From: Astropecten irregularis
Lineage: Eukaryota; Echinodermata; Asteroidea; Paxillosida; Astropectinidae
DNA length: 64,000 nt
Assembly (NCBI GenBank): GCA_963971285.1
Contig: OZ020262.1
Span: forward strand, 8,252,745-8,316,744
Direction: 5' to 3'
The notes under the pieces are model-generated. The model saw only the letters and a program-made list of their open reading frames with translations. It did no database searches and was not told the DNA's origin. Below, piece after piece: positions 10,360-22,030 of this stretch; position 1 is the first letter of the stretch; each line of letters starts with the position of its first letter. The position numbers were made by a program, and so were the translations under genes.

Positions 10360-11218
10360 GATCCATTGCTCCCTCCACACGGAGGACTTATTCAAGGGCC
10401 CACCAGGTATTAGCAGATTTTCTTTCGGAGTTCGGTTTCTGTCAAGTGCTCCCAATTCCCCCAATCATAATTGCTTTGGTTGTGGCTCATTTACATAAAT
10501 GTTCCTATGCAGCCAGTACAGTTCTTACTTACATGTCTGCGATTAGTTTTCTTCATAAGTTGCATAATGTGCCAGATCCTGTACATACGTTTCTTGTTCA
10601 AAAAGCGGTGACAGGCGTCCAAAGGGTTCATCCTCAATTTGACCTCACACTGCCCATTACCCTCCCTATCCTCACAAGGATTACATCTGCCCTAGACCAG
10701 TGTTCCCTCACGGTGTACGAAAAGGTCATGTACAAAAGCATGTTTCTGTTAGCTTTTGCTGCATTCCTACGTGTGGGTGAGTTAAGTGTTTCAAATTGTA
10801 ACACAGCAAATGTTTTGAAACTAGAGAATGTGATGCGTTGCCATGACACGGGGGGTTTGAAGTTAATCTTTCAGAACTTCAAATATTCACAGGGCAGACA
10901 AGCCTGTATTGACATTGAGCGACGAAATAATGGAAACTGCCCAGTCCAGAGCTTGTTGATGTACTTGGAAAAGCGAGCATCTTTCCAATCAGTATTTCTG
11001 TACTGTTGGCCCAACGGAAAGCCGGTCAGTCGGAGAGCATTACTCAGACTTTGAGGTCAACACTGAATCATGTGGGCCTTGACCCTACAATTTACACAGC
11101 CCACAGTTTCCGAATTGGGGCAGCATGTCATGCAGTTTCCCTGGGATACTCTGACGCTCAAATCAGGAAAAAGGGTAGATGGCAGTCTGACGCTTTCAAA
11201 AAGTACATTCGCATATAG
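10278..11218 (+). CDS. Tyrosine recombinase region of the Ngaro element, broken
   Basis: The N-terminal part has the SAM-like core-binding region (SIAPSTRRTYSRA, then LTYMSAISFLH). A catalytic Arg candidate lies in AAFLRVGELS. The C-terminal part carries HSFRIGAACHA (HxxR), KKGRWQSDAF and the Tyr of KKYIRI. These match tyrosine recombinases of DIRS/Ngaro elements, which insert circular DNA copies by strand exchange. The region starts inside the end of the RT/RNase H frame. It is not one open frame, so it is probably inactive. Confidence 0.82.
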
Positions 11219-11391
11219 CAACCAAGGTGCGAGATTGAGTGTCCCTCTTGGAACCTGTGTTTTGTTTTATATGTTTGGTAGTTTTTTCAGGTTTTCTGTG
11301 ATCCGCAGAAGGTCTGTTTGTCTTTTTTCTCTCTCTCTTTTCGTGGGGAGTCACCTGACCCAAATGAAGTTGTTTTGTGTCAGATGACTTG

Positions 11392-11890
11392 TGGCGTTAT
11401 TTCCCCACAAAAACACTTTTTGACATTTAAGCATTGAGATGTTTGCAACTAATTTTAAATCTCATTGTCATTGACGGTTGGGTTGGAAAGCTTTTGAAGC
11501 TTGTCAAGTTATTAGAAGAATTACCTTCATTTATAGCTTGAGATATTGTGATTAAAAGGTTAATAGGTAGCTTTTTGTACATGGTAAGGGTTTTCGCCAT
11601 TTAAGGATTAATGCTTGTGAGTTTAAACAACCCCTCCATAGTGAATTATTCCTGTGATGAAATGCAGTGTATACTGTCTAACCCATTTTGGGAAAAATGT
11701 TAACATCCACTGGTATTTTGTTTTAATCTTGAGACACATAGACGAATATAAAAAAGAATAAGATACTGGAATTATTATTGTCATAAATAAAATGAAATAA
11801 AAATATAAAGGACTCCTGAACCCCAAGCTAAATTGTGTCAAAAATAACAATGTGCTTCATTTATCTGTTTCGGGTACCGTCTGTCCATAA
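11392..11890 (+). repeat. Ngaro repeat B1
   Basis: About 499 bp starting TGGCGTTATTTCCCC, repeated at 12314-12820 with a few substitutions and one 8-bp length difference. It precedes A2 directly. Confidence 0.88.
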
Positions 11891-12236
11891 ATAAAGATTA
11901 AGCGCAAGTTTAATCTGCTTTATGGAGCGCGGTCCCCGAAGTGTTAGGAGATCGTCCCTTACATCAGTGTTTACATTGCAAAGTGACTGATAAACAAAGC
12001 TTACGACGATCCCTAATAACATGCAAGCAACGCAGGGCGGTGGAGCACTGTCATTGGCTGATGAGTCTCACGCCATGCCTCTGTGTACGTGATGAGTGTG
12101 TACGTGGTTGGTGGAAAGTTTTGTGCACAAACAATGCAAGATAGGTGATGGTTCAGTACAGTGTATAGTGCTGTGACAGCAGTACAGCACAGTCGCCATT
12201 ACATATCTAGACCTATCGGTCAGACAACGAAAAATC
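11891..12236 (+). repeat. Ngaro repeat A2
   Basis: 346 bp, apparently identical to A1 at 3486-3831. It sits between B1 and B2, as in the A1...B1A2B2 layout. About 77 bases (12237-12313) of unshared sequence separate it from B2. Confidence 0.9.
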
Positions 12237-12313
12237 CCATCCACCTCCCCAATCACCGTCCCTGTTTTTGTTTGTTTGTTCCCTTCTGGGGTTCAGGATT
12301 GTTTCCTCTTGGT

Positions 12314-12820
12314 TGGCGTTATTTCCCCACAAAAACACTTTTTGACATTTAAGCATTGAGAAGTTTGCAACTAATTTTAAATCTCATTGTCATTGACGGT
12401 TGGGTTGGAAAGCTTTTGAAGCTTGTCAAGTTATTAGAAGAATTACCTTCATTTATAGCTTGAGATATTGTGATTAAAAGGTTAATAGGTAGCTTTTTGT
12501 ACATGGTAAGGGTTTTCGCCATTTAAGGATTAATGCTTGTGAGTTTAAACAACCCCTCCATAGTGAATTATTCCTGTGATGAAATGCAGTGTATACTGTC
12601 TAACCCATTTTGGGAAAAATGTTAACATCCACTGTTATATGTGTATTTTGTTTTAATCTTGAGACACATAGACGAATATAAAAAAGAATAAGATACTGGA
12701 ATTATTATTGTCATAAATAAAATGAAATAAAAATATAAAGGACTACTGAACCCCAAGCTAAATTGTGTCAAAAATAACAATGTGCTTCATTTATCTGTTT
12801 CGGGTACCGTCTGTCCATAA
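12314..12820 (+). repeat. Ngaro repeat B2, right end of the element
   Basis: 507 bp copy of B1. It ends CTGTCCATAA, after which the sequence becomes TRIM upstream DNA. Confidence 0.86.
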
Positions 12821-12959
12821 ACATTTGTATGCATATGGTTTGAGCATGAACTTTAAGGGAGTTATGAGAGTTAAGCGTTTATTAATTTGCGCATGTTTCA
12901 CCTTTGAGTTACTTTTGCACAACTTTCACATTGCTTTTTGTGCGCAATGTTGAAGGTTG

Positions 12960-13650
12960 CGCAGTTTTAGTGTGTGTACTCTCAGGCTGTTATTAACTTT
13001 GCCTGCTTGTTGAGTGTCAGCCATTTCATCGCTGTCTTTACTTGTATTTACCCTCATAACGTTACCAATAAAACCAGCAAACTGTTCCGGCGGTAGTATG
13101 CTGACATCAAAATGGATTTAGCCTCGAGTTATACATATGCAACAAGTTGACCCTTCGAAATTGAGACGATTCTTGAGACCGATTTCACAAAACTTCCATG
13201 TTTTTGGTTTAGTCGCCTATGCTAAGTAACGATTGATGTGCATTTTTAGGATCAATCTGTTCTAAACTATTATTACGTGTATACTTATACATTTCAGTCC
13301 GTATGTTTCTGTTTAGCTGTTAACAGTGTTAATTAGGGCCTAACACTTTAGGCTGAACATACGCGTGTTTTGTTTTGGTTTTTTGCAAAGTTCCTCCACA
13401 GCACAGACATTTGTGCAAACGTTCCTTCCTCCATGCGTTAACTGACCTTCCAACTACTGAACTTGTCGTGTGCTCTCATGCTGTTAACTTTGCTTGCTTG
13501 TTGAGTATCCTCGCTGTCTTTACTTGCATTTACAGTCATAACTCAGCAACAAACAAACTGTCCACAAACTGTAGCATGCTGACATCAACAGGGATTTATA
13601 GCCTTTAGTTATTTGCCATGCACATTGTGAATGACAACTTTGACACTGAT
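12960..13650. repeat. TRIM copy 1 upstream region with an internal duplication
   Basis: Two diverged copies of the same block lie at about 12985-13130 and 13470-13640 (shared phrases TTTGCCTGCTTGTTGA and GCATGCTGACATCAA). The same block stands upstream of TRIM copy 3 at about 62450-62760, and a remnant is near 48570-48620 before copy 2. It is the common 5' flank or intron of the TRIM units. Exons cannot be placed from sequence alone. Confidence 0.6.
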
Positions 13651-13654
13651 TAAT

Positions 13655-14190
13655 AATAATAATAATAAATAAATATTTCTAATGCGCCTTATGTAAAACA
13701 TCACCTCAAAGCGCCTTACAAAATTTAAGTTAAAAATGTAAACTTAAAAACTCTATTACGATAAAATACGTATAAAGTCCGAATAAAAAGGACATTGAAG
13801 AACTACAATTAAAACGAGGAATAAAACTGTAACATTACGAAATCATAAGAAAAAAATACTATTACAACACAAATAAAAACAGCTATAAAACAAACAATGT
13901 AGATAGACCTATAAAGGTAAAAGATATAAAAAAAAGTATGAAAAACCTAAATTTCGAGATAAAAAGGGAAAACACTAGTGAGAAGTACGGAATAAAAAAC
14001 TGTAATTTGAGACAACATAAGAAGTCTATTGCACCAACGATATTAACTTTAAAAAATTACAATATGGATATAAGGTAAAGTAAGAATTACAACGATGAGC
14101 AAAAAAAATAATAATAATTGACTAAAGCACAAAACATTTGCTGCCTGATAACCTTAATATCTATTTGGGAAACAAGTGTGTTTTGATTGA
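13655..14190 (-). mobile_element. Truncated LINE-like 3' tail inserted in TRIM copy 1 upstream intron
   Basis: Relative to the matching flank of TRIM copy 3, about 535 extra bases start with an (AAT)n run and the phrase AAAGCGCCTTAC. A similar AGCGCC-rich end followed by (TAA)n closes the LINE at 23027-26882. I infer a 5'-truncated antisense LINE of that general kind. The flanks read TGATTA and TGATTG, close to the break point. No coding remains. Confidence 0.5.
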
Positions 14191-14247
14191 GGATGCAAGC
14201 TCATTCTCTTAGGTGTATCTATGTACTTTTATTTTTACCAGGTGAAA

Positions 14248-16570
14248 ATGGCAACAGGAACATCCTCCCCAAAGGCCGTTCTAGAGGAACTTGGCAGGGA
14301 TCATCTGGAGTGTGGAATCTGTCATGAGAGATATGAACAACCCAAAATGTTAAACTGTCAACACAGCTTCTGTATGAAGTGCCTGGTACAATACCACACT
14401 ACTAGTTGCAAACAGGCTACAGACATCCACTGCCCAGTGTGTAGACAGGAGACAAGACTTCCAGAGACAGGGGTACAAGGTTTGACAACCAACTTGTTTG
14501 TTGCTGGTCTTGTTGATTTTGTAAAACTACGGGAAAGAATTGTTAGCTCTGAGAAGAACTGGATACCTTGTGAGTTATGTGATGAGGGCAATGAAGCCCA
14601 CCATTGCTGTTTGAACTGCAGTAAAAACATCTGCTCTAAGTGCAAACAAATCCACACTAGAATTGGTGATTCATCAGGACACACAATAAAGAGTTTAGAG
14701 GAAATGCGGCAGCAGGCAGCATACAAGTACAAACAATTCTTAACTGAACGGTTTCCCAAACTCGAAACCATTGCCGAGGAGGTCAGTAAATCTCAGGAGA
14801 GAGTAGCAGCCATGAAGTCTGACCTTGATACCAATGTAGACAGAACCGTGCAAGAAGTGCAGAGCAAAGCCGCTGAGATAAGAGCAGAGGTAACAACTCA
14901 AGAAAACCGTCTCATTGAAGACGTCAAAAAGTTCCAAAAGGTTCGACGCCAACAATTGGAGGAATATGAGGAAACACTGAGTGCGTTATCAGAGAGAATA
15001 CAGTTTTCCCTTGAGAAAGCTAAGGAAGTGACAAGTAGTGTATCAGATAGTGACTTCCTCTCACTCTATCCCACAATCAGCAAAGACTTGACATTATTAG
15101 CCAGTCAAGATGCTCCTCAAGTTGGCACTGGGCTTGAATCTGTGAAGTTTGAGTGCAGTCAGCGGGATGCTGACATTAATTTGGGCAAGGTGGTGGGGAT
15201 GGAAGGAAAGTGGGAGTTGTGTCTAGAGTTTGGTCAACAGCAAGCTTCTGAGTTCCGTTACATCTGTACACGAGAAATTACTTCTTGCGGTTCCTATGAC
15301 GTTGCAGTGTCAGGCAACAAGAAAGTATCAATCTTCAGCAAGGATGGACAATATAAGACATCAATCCCCCTTCAATCATGTAAGTTAATCATGTGCATTG
15401 TGGATACATTAAGATATGTAGTTCATGACGTACACACATTGTTTGCATGTAGATGCATCTGATACCATTTGAAATCTCTTCCATTTAGACTGAGTACAAT
15501 TTACAACATCTGACAACCATGACAAGCTACATGTATGTAACAGTGGTTAAACAATCAGACAAAGGTACAAATGTAGGTGCATGCAGAGTATATTAATCAG
15601 ACTTAATCTATTGAGTCACATTTACTTTCACTCAGATTTTGGTGTTCATCATTCTGCTTGCGTCCATTAATTCATTATTTTTTCATAAAATGTAACTTTT
15701 GAATAACTTCAAATCAGTCATCAAAATTGAAATTGGATGTGGCTCATTCATGATTTTGGCTCACTAGATATTTCAAATATATTTACACAAAGAAATATGA
15801 AAGCAAAATAGTAGATATTAAGGCAAACAGTTTAAATTAGTTCTTCTGTAAAGTAAAACAACTTTTCCTTCAGATTGACAAGGAAAAGGGGGATATATCT
15901 GCGTATTTGTGTCTGTTTCTTAGGTTTCCATGACATTTGGTTAATTTGACTCAATGTCTTATCTTTCACAGGGGCACGTGGAATTGCGAGTATGCAGAAT
16001 CGATTGGTGGTGGTCAGTAAAAAGACTGTGAAGGTTGTCAACAATGACAACACTAAGGTCATGGAGTACCCCACAGCTCCACCGAGTGGGGTTAGTAGAA
16101 CAGACGTGAATCTACGGATTGTGGCAATCAAGGAGGATGGTGTCATTATAGTGGGTGATGTGAAGAGGAAGATGTTGATGGAGCATAGACCAGATGGGAC
16201 ACTGATTAGAACCATACCAGTGGACATGGAACCACACTACCTGGCTGTGCACGGTAATGAAAGAATGGTCATCAGTGGTTATAAAGATGCAGTACGTGTC
16301 ATTGACAGGAATGGTAATACACGTAAAACTATCAAATCAACCATCCCTGGAGGAGCATTTAAGTGCAGAGGTGTATACATGGACTACTCAGGTATGTACA
16401 TTGCAATGTGTCATTCTGTTATAACCGGTTTGGACATGTGTAACTCTGGTCATATTCACCACTATGATGCTCAAGGGAGCTTCCTTACATGTATTGCACA
16501 GGGTCTGTACAAACCACGTGGAATCACATTCACTGCAGATGGGAAGCTGCTTGTGGCAGACAACAATTAA
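14248..16570 (+). CDS. TRIM E3 ligase-like protein, copy 1 (lacks B-box 2)
   Basis: Two coding exons: 14248-15379 and 15972-16570, with a GT donor at 15380 and AG acceptor at 15970-15971. Together they give 576 residues. The start ATG lies six bases after an acceptor (AG 14240-14241), so a non-coding 5' exon is expected. RING zinc ligands are C22, C25, C37, H39, C42, C45, C62 and C65. One B-box-like Cys/His cluster follows (about 108-150: PCELC, NCSKNICSKC), then a coiled coil (about 170-290) and a beta-propeller/NHL-like C-terminus with phrases such as RGITFTADGKLLVADN. RING-TRIMs act as cytoplasmic ubiquitin ligases, and TRIM-NHL members bind RNA or signalling proteins; the substrate here is unknown. 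Compared with copies 2 and 3 it lacks the second B-box, and its B-box 1 is diverged while RING and coiled coil are nearly the same. A 4-bp TTAA difference at the end makes it stop seven residues before copy 2. The downstream poly(A) motif reads AATAAT (16663-16668) where copy 2 has AATAAA. Confidence 0.88.
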
Positions 16571-19500
16571 GTCATTGAAGATGTACCACCATGTGTAATG
16601 ACATTGAAATGAAACACAAATCATCAGTACTGACAACATACATGCTCCCTTTCACAATAAGAAATAATCCCATCAAAGTAAATGTAACAGTGTCATCATG
16701 TATAATTTGATCTCTGTAATATGCTGTATGGTTCAATGGAAATAGCATTTCAAAATATTATGATATTTTGACTGGTACCTGCATATTCGGGGAAATTCTG
16801 AAACTATTCCAAACATATGACTTTAATGTGCTGTTATTTTTCCTTGTATATAGCTCAGTTGATGTATATTATTGCATTGTCAGGTTATCTCATATAGGTA
16901 CTTTTGCCCAGTTCAAGTATGCAACAATTACAAAACAAATTTCAGTCAATAGAAACTTTTGTCAATCTGTAGCAACTTTATTAATAATGGGCGTGGCCTA
17001 CATGGTGGGTGTGGCCTACTGATTGGCCATCTCAATGCCTCCATTTTATTATGTAAATTTCAGTTATGTGTTTCTTGATACATATGAAAGTCGATCTTAG
17101 ATTAAGAGTTGGTGTGTGTTAGCCAACAACAGGAAAGGTGTTTTGTGTGGATTGGAAGCACAAAATAACGGCGATATCATACTTTGAAATCAAGTCAAGG
17201 TTTGTGCAAATTTGATAGGGCTTCGATATGACATCAGTAAATCTGTACCATTGTTTTAGATGATTTATTAAGACTCTTCATGAGCATTGTATATTTTTTG
17301 TGATGAATGTGTATGGATTGATTTCATTCTGATTTAAAGAACAACTGTGTTAATGTGCACTTCTTAAACCCTAAGAGAGGCGGTGCCAATTACGCCCCTT
17401 CTGTTTATTGTATATCTCCACTGCCATTTTTGTTTATAAAAGAAATGGTAATAAAGGTAAACCATCACACTATCTTTGTCGAATATGGCCCAAAGAAAAT
17501 ATGTTTCTCGATCATCTGTAAATTTACATCTGTAAACTGTTTTGATTTATATGTAATTACATGTTTTGTTTGTGCAAGAATTATGTACCTTGGTCAAGAT
17601 TGATCTTTAAAGTACAACTTTAACGTAGAATGATATGCGTTGTGTAAATAGTACGTACCAATAACCAGCTTCAAAGTTACAGATGGAAAAAAGTCAAACA
17701 AAACTTGTCTACTGAGTGTTATGGACATTAACACGGTGTGTATCAAATACGACTCACTAAATCAGAACTTAGAATTGAGAGTTTCTGCTAATTTTGTAAA
17801 ATACAAACATTGATGTCATCGTGTGAGCATGTAGAGTTTGTTGGCCTTACTGTGACGTGAACAAAGAGTAAGGGTGTAAACGAGGAAGTGAGTTACTACG
17901 CACTAAATGTACATACACTGCTGTGCTATTGTGTATAGTGGTATTTTTCTTTATCTGTGTCATGCACGTAGGTCTGTAACTCCACAGGTGGTTATTCAAA
18001 TAAGGTGCTGTTATATAAATCGTTGACAATGGCAGAGGATTGGCAGTGGCCAGGTTCACTAAGGTTCAAGTTGATTCCATTGTTGAAGTTTACCTTGAAA
18101 TCAATAACATGTCAACAGATTGAGTTCATGTAAAATGTACTTGCACTTGCAGCAGGAATCCATGTACCAAGTTGACGTATATTATTTAGTTTTCGAACTT
18201 TTTTTGCTTTTTACTTCGTCATGGTGATACATGTATGTTTGGTTTATTTGTTGCCGTTGTTATTATCGACAAAAAGTATATATTGAGTTTAGAAAAAATT
18301 AAGGTATTTTGTACTGTGAAATCAAACTATACAGTTTTTTGCAAGACCTATTACAATCATTACATTAACTTTTTATGTCCATTTTTTAGTGTATACCCAA
18401 ATATTATGACATTTTGATTGACAACTTTGTTTGATAAATTGTCCCGACAAGTTGGTGGAAAATGTGGCTGGACATGGCAAAGCAGTACCAATAGAGCCCA
18501 ACACCAAATACATCTCCAATCAGTTCAATTTCATTCAACATTAATTTGATTTGGTACATTTTATCGATTTTTCTTGTAAATAAGTGAAAGTAATACTAAC
18601 CGTATATTAACATTTGACCCAATTATTTGTCAATTTGTGTGGCACAGACTGACAGTTATGTAAATCTATGCGCATTAGCTTTATATCTTCCTTTTCTCTT
18701 ATATTATTTGGACAAACATGTATTTTAATACGGAATGAAATTCATAGAATAAGGAAGTACCATTCTCTGACTTCTCTCAAAGTGAAATATTTTGCCAAGA
18801 ATCCTTTTAATGATTCTCAATAATTATTGCAAGACTTTTCTTGTATAAAGATAACACTGTAATGTTTATATGTTTTTCACAAGAATATAATATCATGCGA
18901 CTTACATCATATAACGAATTACTTTTACTGGACCTTGCAGCATTGTTGGCCTTGAATTGTAACTGTAACTTCATTGTTTGACACCATGAATAATGGATTA
19001 TTGTCAATGTTCACAATGACGGCGAATACACGAACAACAGAACAACAAGACGTTTCTCTGTGAAATATAAAAACATGTACAGAAAAATAAATTGTGATTG
19101 GTGTTTCTAAATTGGGTTCTTGAGTTACGTTCCTCCGTATGGTGAAAAAGAATCATTCCTGTTTAATTTGAAACAATATTAACTATGAAAAGGGACGGCG
19201 CCCAGGTCAATGGTTGGAAAGGGGCACCACCGATGAAAAACCTTCAACTTGAGTAAAATATGAAGCACAACAAAAGAGTCAACATTTATCCAATATAAAG
19301 GGTAAGAAATCAAACAACACGTCGACGTGTAGAATTGGATCTTTTTACCCATAACCGGTTAAAAGACGCTTATTTTACGCGGATGAAAATACGCACGTGA
19401 AAACGGTAAACAGTGCTCCGAACGGGGTAAGCTTGCATGTGCCATGTGCTGATGTCCTGTGCACGACACGCACTATCATGCACATCATCATCATTAACGC

Positions 19501-20480
19501 TGCAGTTCGAAGATGGCGGTGGAAAAGACGCCAAATAGACATGGGGTTGTCAGTCTTTGATTCCTGTGTTATGAGGTAATTGATCTCTTTGTTCTAATCT
19601 GTTAGCTTCCACAAACTCTGAAATTGCTACCATTAGCTAGATGTCACCATAAGTAGTTCATAAGCCTTACATTTGTTTTCCATTTCCATTAGGTTTAACA
19701 GTCGCTAATTCATATAGCATTCAATTGAATTGTGTCATTTCTTTATTTTTACGAAGGTATTGGCATCGAGGACTATGTGGATAGACCAGCGTAGCAGAAG
19801 CCAGCCGTTCATCTTAGCAGTTGGGGGAGTGCAGAGCTCGGACCGCTTCGGCAAGCCATCCCTTGTGAAAATCTCTTTCAAGCAGGAGGCCTAATATCAT
19901 TTCTCTAAAAATCAAATAAGCTGAAATCATATACATCTTTTTTCATATTTTGTTAAAAATGGGTATCGTTTCTTTTCGGGGGGGAGGGGGGACACTGTAG
20001 CTAGTGCTATATTGATGTTGCCCTAGTATTCAATGAAGACGTCAGGGTGTTTGTTCCATTGATAGTAGTATACCAATTTCCAAAAAGATTGGGCAAATTT
20101 GAAACATCACTCAGATTGAAAACCACATCATTGGCCACTCGATACCGGCTTTTGGGGAAGGGGAAGAATATTCAGTACCATCATCTAGATTTCAAAATAC
20201 ATATTGAAACACAATGCAGTATCGATAATTTGAGTTTTGGTAACAAGGCGTCGATACCCTTGTCTGGGTCCCTGCCGCCTTGGACGCTGCTTTGGTTTAT
20301 ATGTTGTAATAGTGCCAGTCTATGACGCAGTGTATATTTATATCAAGGGAAGGCATGCTTGAGGCAGTTGCTTCCAGGGATCGTTCCAGTGCGGGTGATC
20401 AGTGACGGAGCATCGTAGACTACACTACACTATAGGTAGGATAGAGCCTCGAATCACTCATGCATCTGTGCGGTTTTAAC
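16571..20480. repeat. TRIM-unit 3' flank, copy 1
   Basis: 16571-16850 matches 51754-52000. 16850-18170 matches 1-1560 and 54836-56170. 18170-20480 matches 56200-59065, except that the latter has about 520 extra bases (57268-57785). The homology ends at GCATCTGTGCGGTTTTAACT in both. About 2.8 kb present after TRIM copy 2 (52000-54900) is missing here. Apart from the candidate promoter near 19400-19575, no genes are seen. Confidence 0.75.
19390..19575 (+). promoter_or_regulatory. Candidate CpG-containing promoter and 5' exon, duplicated at 57960-58140
   Basis: A CpG-containing stretch ends in GAAGATGGCGGTGG, a match to the YY1 / Kozak-like AAGATGGCGG motif common at animal gene starts. It is followed by a short frame (MAVEKTPNRHGVVSL, then stop) and GAG|GTAATT, a possible splice donor near 19576. 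The copy near 58080 has GATGTCGG, losing the motif core. It could be the 5' non-coding exon of the next gene downstream. This is inference only. Confidence 0.3.
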
Positions 20481-20817
20481 TGATACATTATAGATAGATC
20501 TATGGTTTGTTAGGCCGCTGGTGCGGGCACATTTCTTCGCCTTATTTTCATTTTTTTACCGGCCACGACCCTCTCCCAACCCTACCCATCTTCTATTTCC
20601 CCCCCCCCCACTACCTTCCACCATCTTTAGAGAGCAGTCCGGTTTATCGATTTTCTGAGCTATCATGGAGGTAGAAATAGAAAACCAAGATGACTCTATA
20701 ACTATATGCATTGTGTCCGTCATTTTGTTGGTATTGTGGTAAGACCATTTGGGACGGCTATCCTGATTTGTGTAACACGGCTACATGTATGATTTGCCTT
20801 CCCCTCCACACACTTTG
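20481..20817. other. Unassigned DNA with one possible small first exon
   Basis: Mostly unassigned. From 20664 a frame MEVEIENQDDSITICIVSV, then ILLVLW, runs into TG|GTAAGA (donor near 20740), which looks like the start of a small membrane protein exon. I find no partner exon and do not recognise it. A poly-C run precedes it at about 20600. Confidence 0.25.
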
Positions 20818-20819
20818 CA

Positions 20820-20975
20820 CGATATAATATGTCGTTCAAACGAGATAATATGTCGTTCAAACAAGATAATATGTCGTTCAAACGAGATAATTGTCTCGTT
20901 CAAACGACATAATATGTCGTTCAAACGAGATATTATCTCGTTCGAACGAGATATTCTCTCGTTCAAACGAGATAA
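20820..20975. repeat. Palindromic 21-bp minisatellite
   Basis: Seven or so tandem units built from CGTTCAAACGAGATAATATG and its near inverse, so both strands read almost alike and the array can fold on itself. The unit length, a multiple of three, keeps a heptad-like frame open on both strands, which I treat as an artefact. Confidence 0.8.
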
Positions 20976-21083
20976 AAAAAAATGTCGGACGTCCCTTTGC
21001 GGGCTCCGTACGAAACCGACCGACGATCGCATTATAAAATTAAGACGTAAAAACATTGCCCACCCCGCAGCGACAGACAGCCT

Positions 21084-22030
21084 AGTCTTGGTCCAAGACT
21101 GTAAAGCTCGGTAACGGACCCCATCGTGCCATTGCGCCCTCTCGTGACTTCATTTGACCCAGCTGCTCGCATTACAGTCTTGGGCATTTCCTATGAATTG
21201 TTTAACTTTTTCCTTATTTTTCCTTCGGATTTCCGGAGGAACCAATCAGCGCCCGCAAAAATCCAGTTGAATTGGTATCTAATGAATATGGATGACCTGT
21301 AACGAATGACCTCTGTGTACCATGCTAATGCAGTATCGTACGTGACTAGTACTGTACTATGCTTCGGTGTCGATCGTGGGATCGGGAATAGTCACGGTGC
21401 GCCGCTGTGGTATTGTCATGGGGAATTGAAATAATGTCTGCGTTGCCTTACTGCTTGCTATAGTTGTCATGATAGTATACTTACTATTCATCGCATAGTC
21501 GGACATGCCTGATGAATGAGGGCATTGAACACTGTTACTATACACACGATCTATTTCTATTATGGTAAATATTACAACAGAAAGCTGGTGGTACACACAC
21601 ATTGTGGGTGCGTAACTCTAGCTTTCCACAAACGAGACACTACCGCATGGATTTGAATGTAGCCGCCATGAAGTAAGTGTCTGCGATTCAACAAGCACGG
21701 AATCGACCATGCAGCTCAGACTGTTTTATAAGGATTTTTTTATAATGTCTGGCCGAGACTGTCTGGACGCGGACTGTCTCGCGTTTGTTTACCGAATTTC
21801 AGCAGCTCTAACCGTGACGCTCACACGGCCCGCTTGGCATCCTATTTTGCATTTCAACGTAAATCATGAATATTCATAATAAGGTACCTAATTGGCATAC
21901 AAAGGCCACGCCCCGGTTTAAAGGAAATGCCCAAGACTGTAATGCGAGCAGCTGGGTCAAATGAAGTCACGAGAGGGCGCAGTGGCAAGATGGGGTCCGT
22001 TATCGAGCTTTACAGTCTTGGACCAAGACT
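21084..22030. mobile_element. MULE-like non-autonomous transposon (947 bp)
   Basis: The terminal inverted repeats are about 109 bp (21084-21192 and 21922-22030) with about three mismatches. They start AGTCTTGGTCCAAGACTGT, itself palindromic. The flanks carry an 11-bp direct repeat ACAGACAGCCT (21073-21083 and 22031-22041). Long inverted repeats with 9-11 bp target duplications are typical of Mutator-like elements. No transposase frame is visible inside. Confidence 0.82.

Larger units (their letters stand above)
3486..12820 (+). mobile_element. Ngaro-type (DIRS order) YR retrotransposon, broken, with a nested DNA transposon
   Basis: The parts in order are left repeat A1 (3486-3831), SGNH hydrolase parts on both sides of a nested element (4337-6423), a gag-like frame, RT/RNase H, a tyrosine recombinase region, then B1 (11392-11890), A2 (11891-12236) and B2 (12314-12820). 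This A1...B1-A2-B2 split direct repeat layout is diagnostic of Ngaro elements, which integrate with a tyrosine recombinase and leave no target duplication. A1 and A2 are both 346 bp and look identical by eye. B1 and B2 differ at only a few places, so the copy is young. Apart from the 2.1-kb insertion the coding part seems to have about one or two breaks, so it is a recent but broken copy. Sequence between the SGNH part and the gag-like frame (about 6623-7475) is U-rich and unassigned. Confidence 0.88.

Noticed and set aside
20785-21114. Long overlapping frames on both strands with a seven-residue repeat
   Set aside because: They follow from the 21-bp self-complementary unit, whose length is a multiple of three. 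No start context, splice signals or domain.
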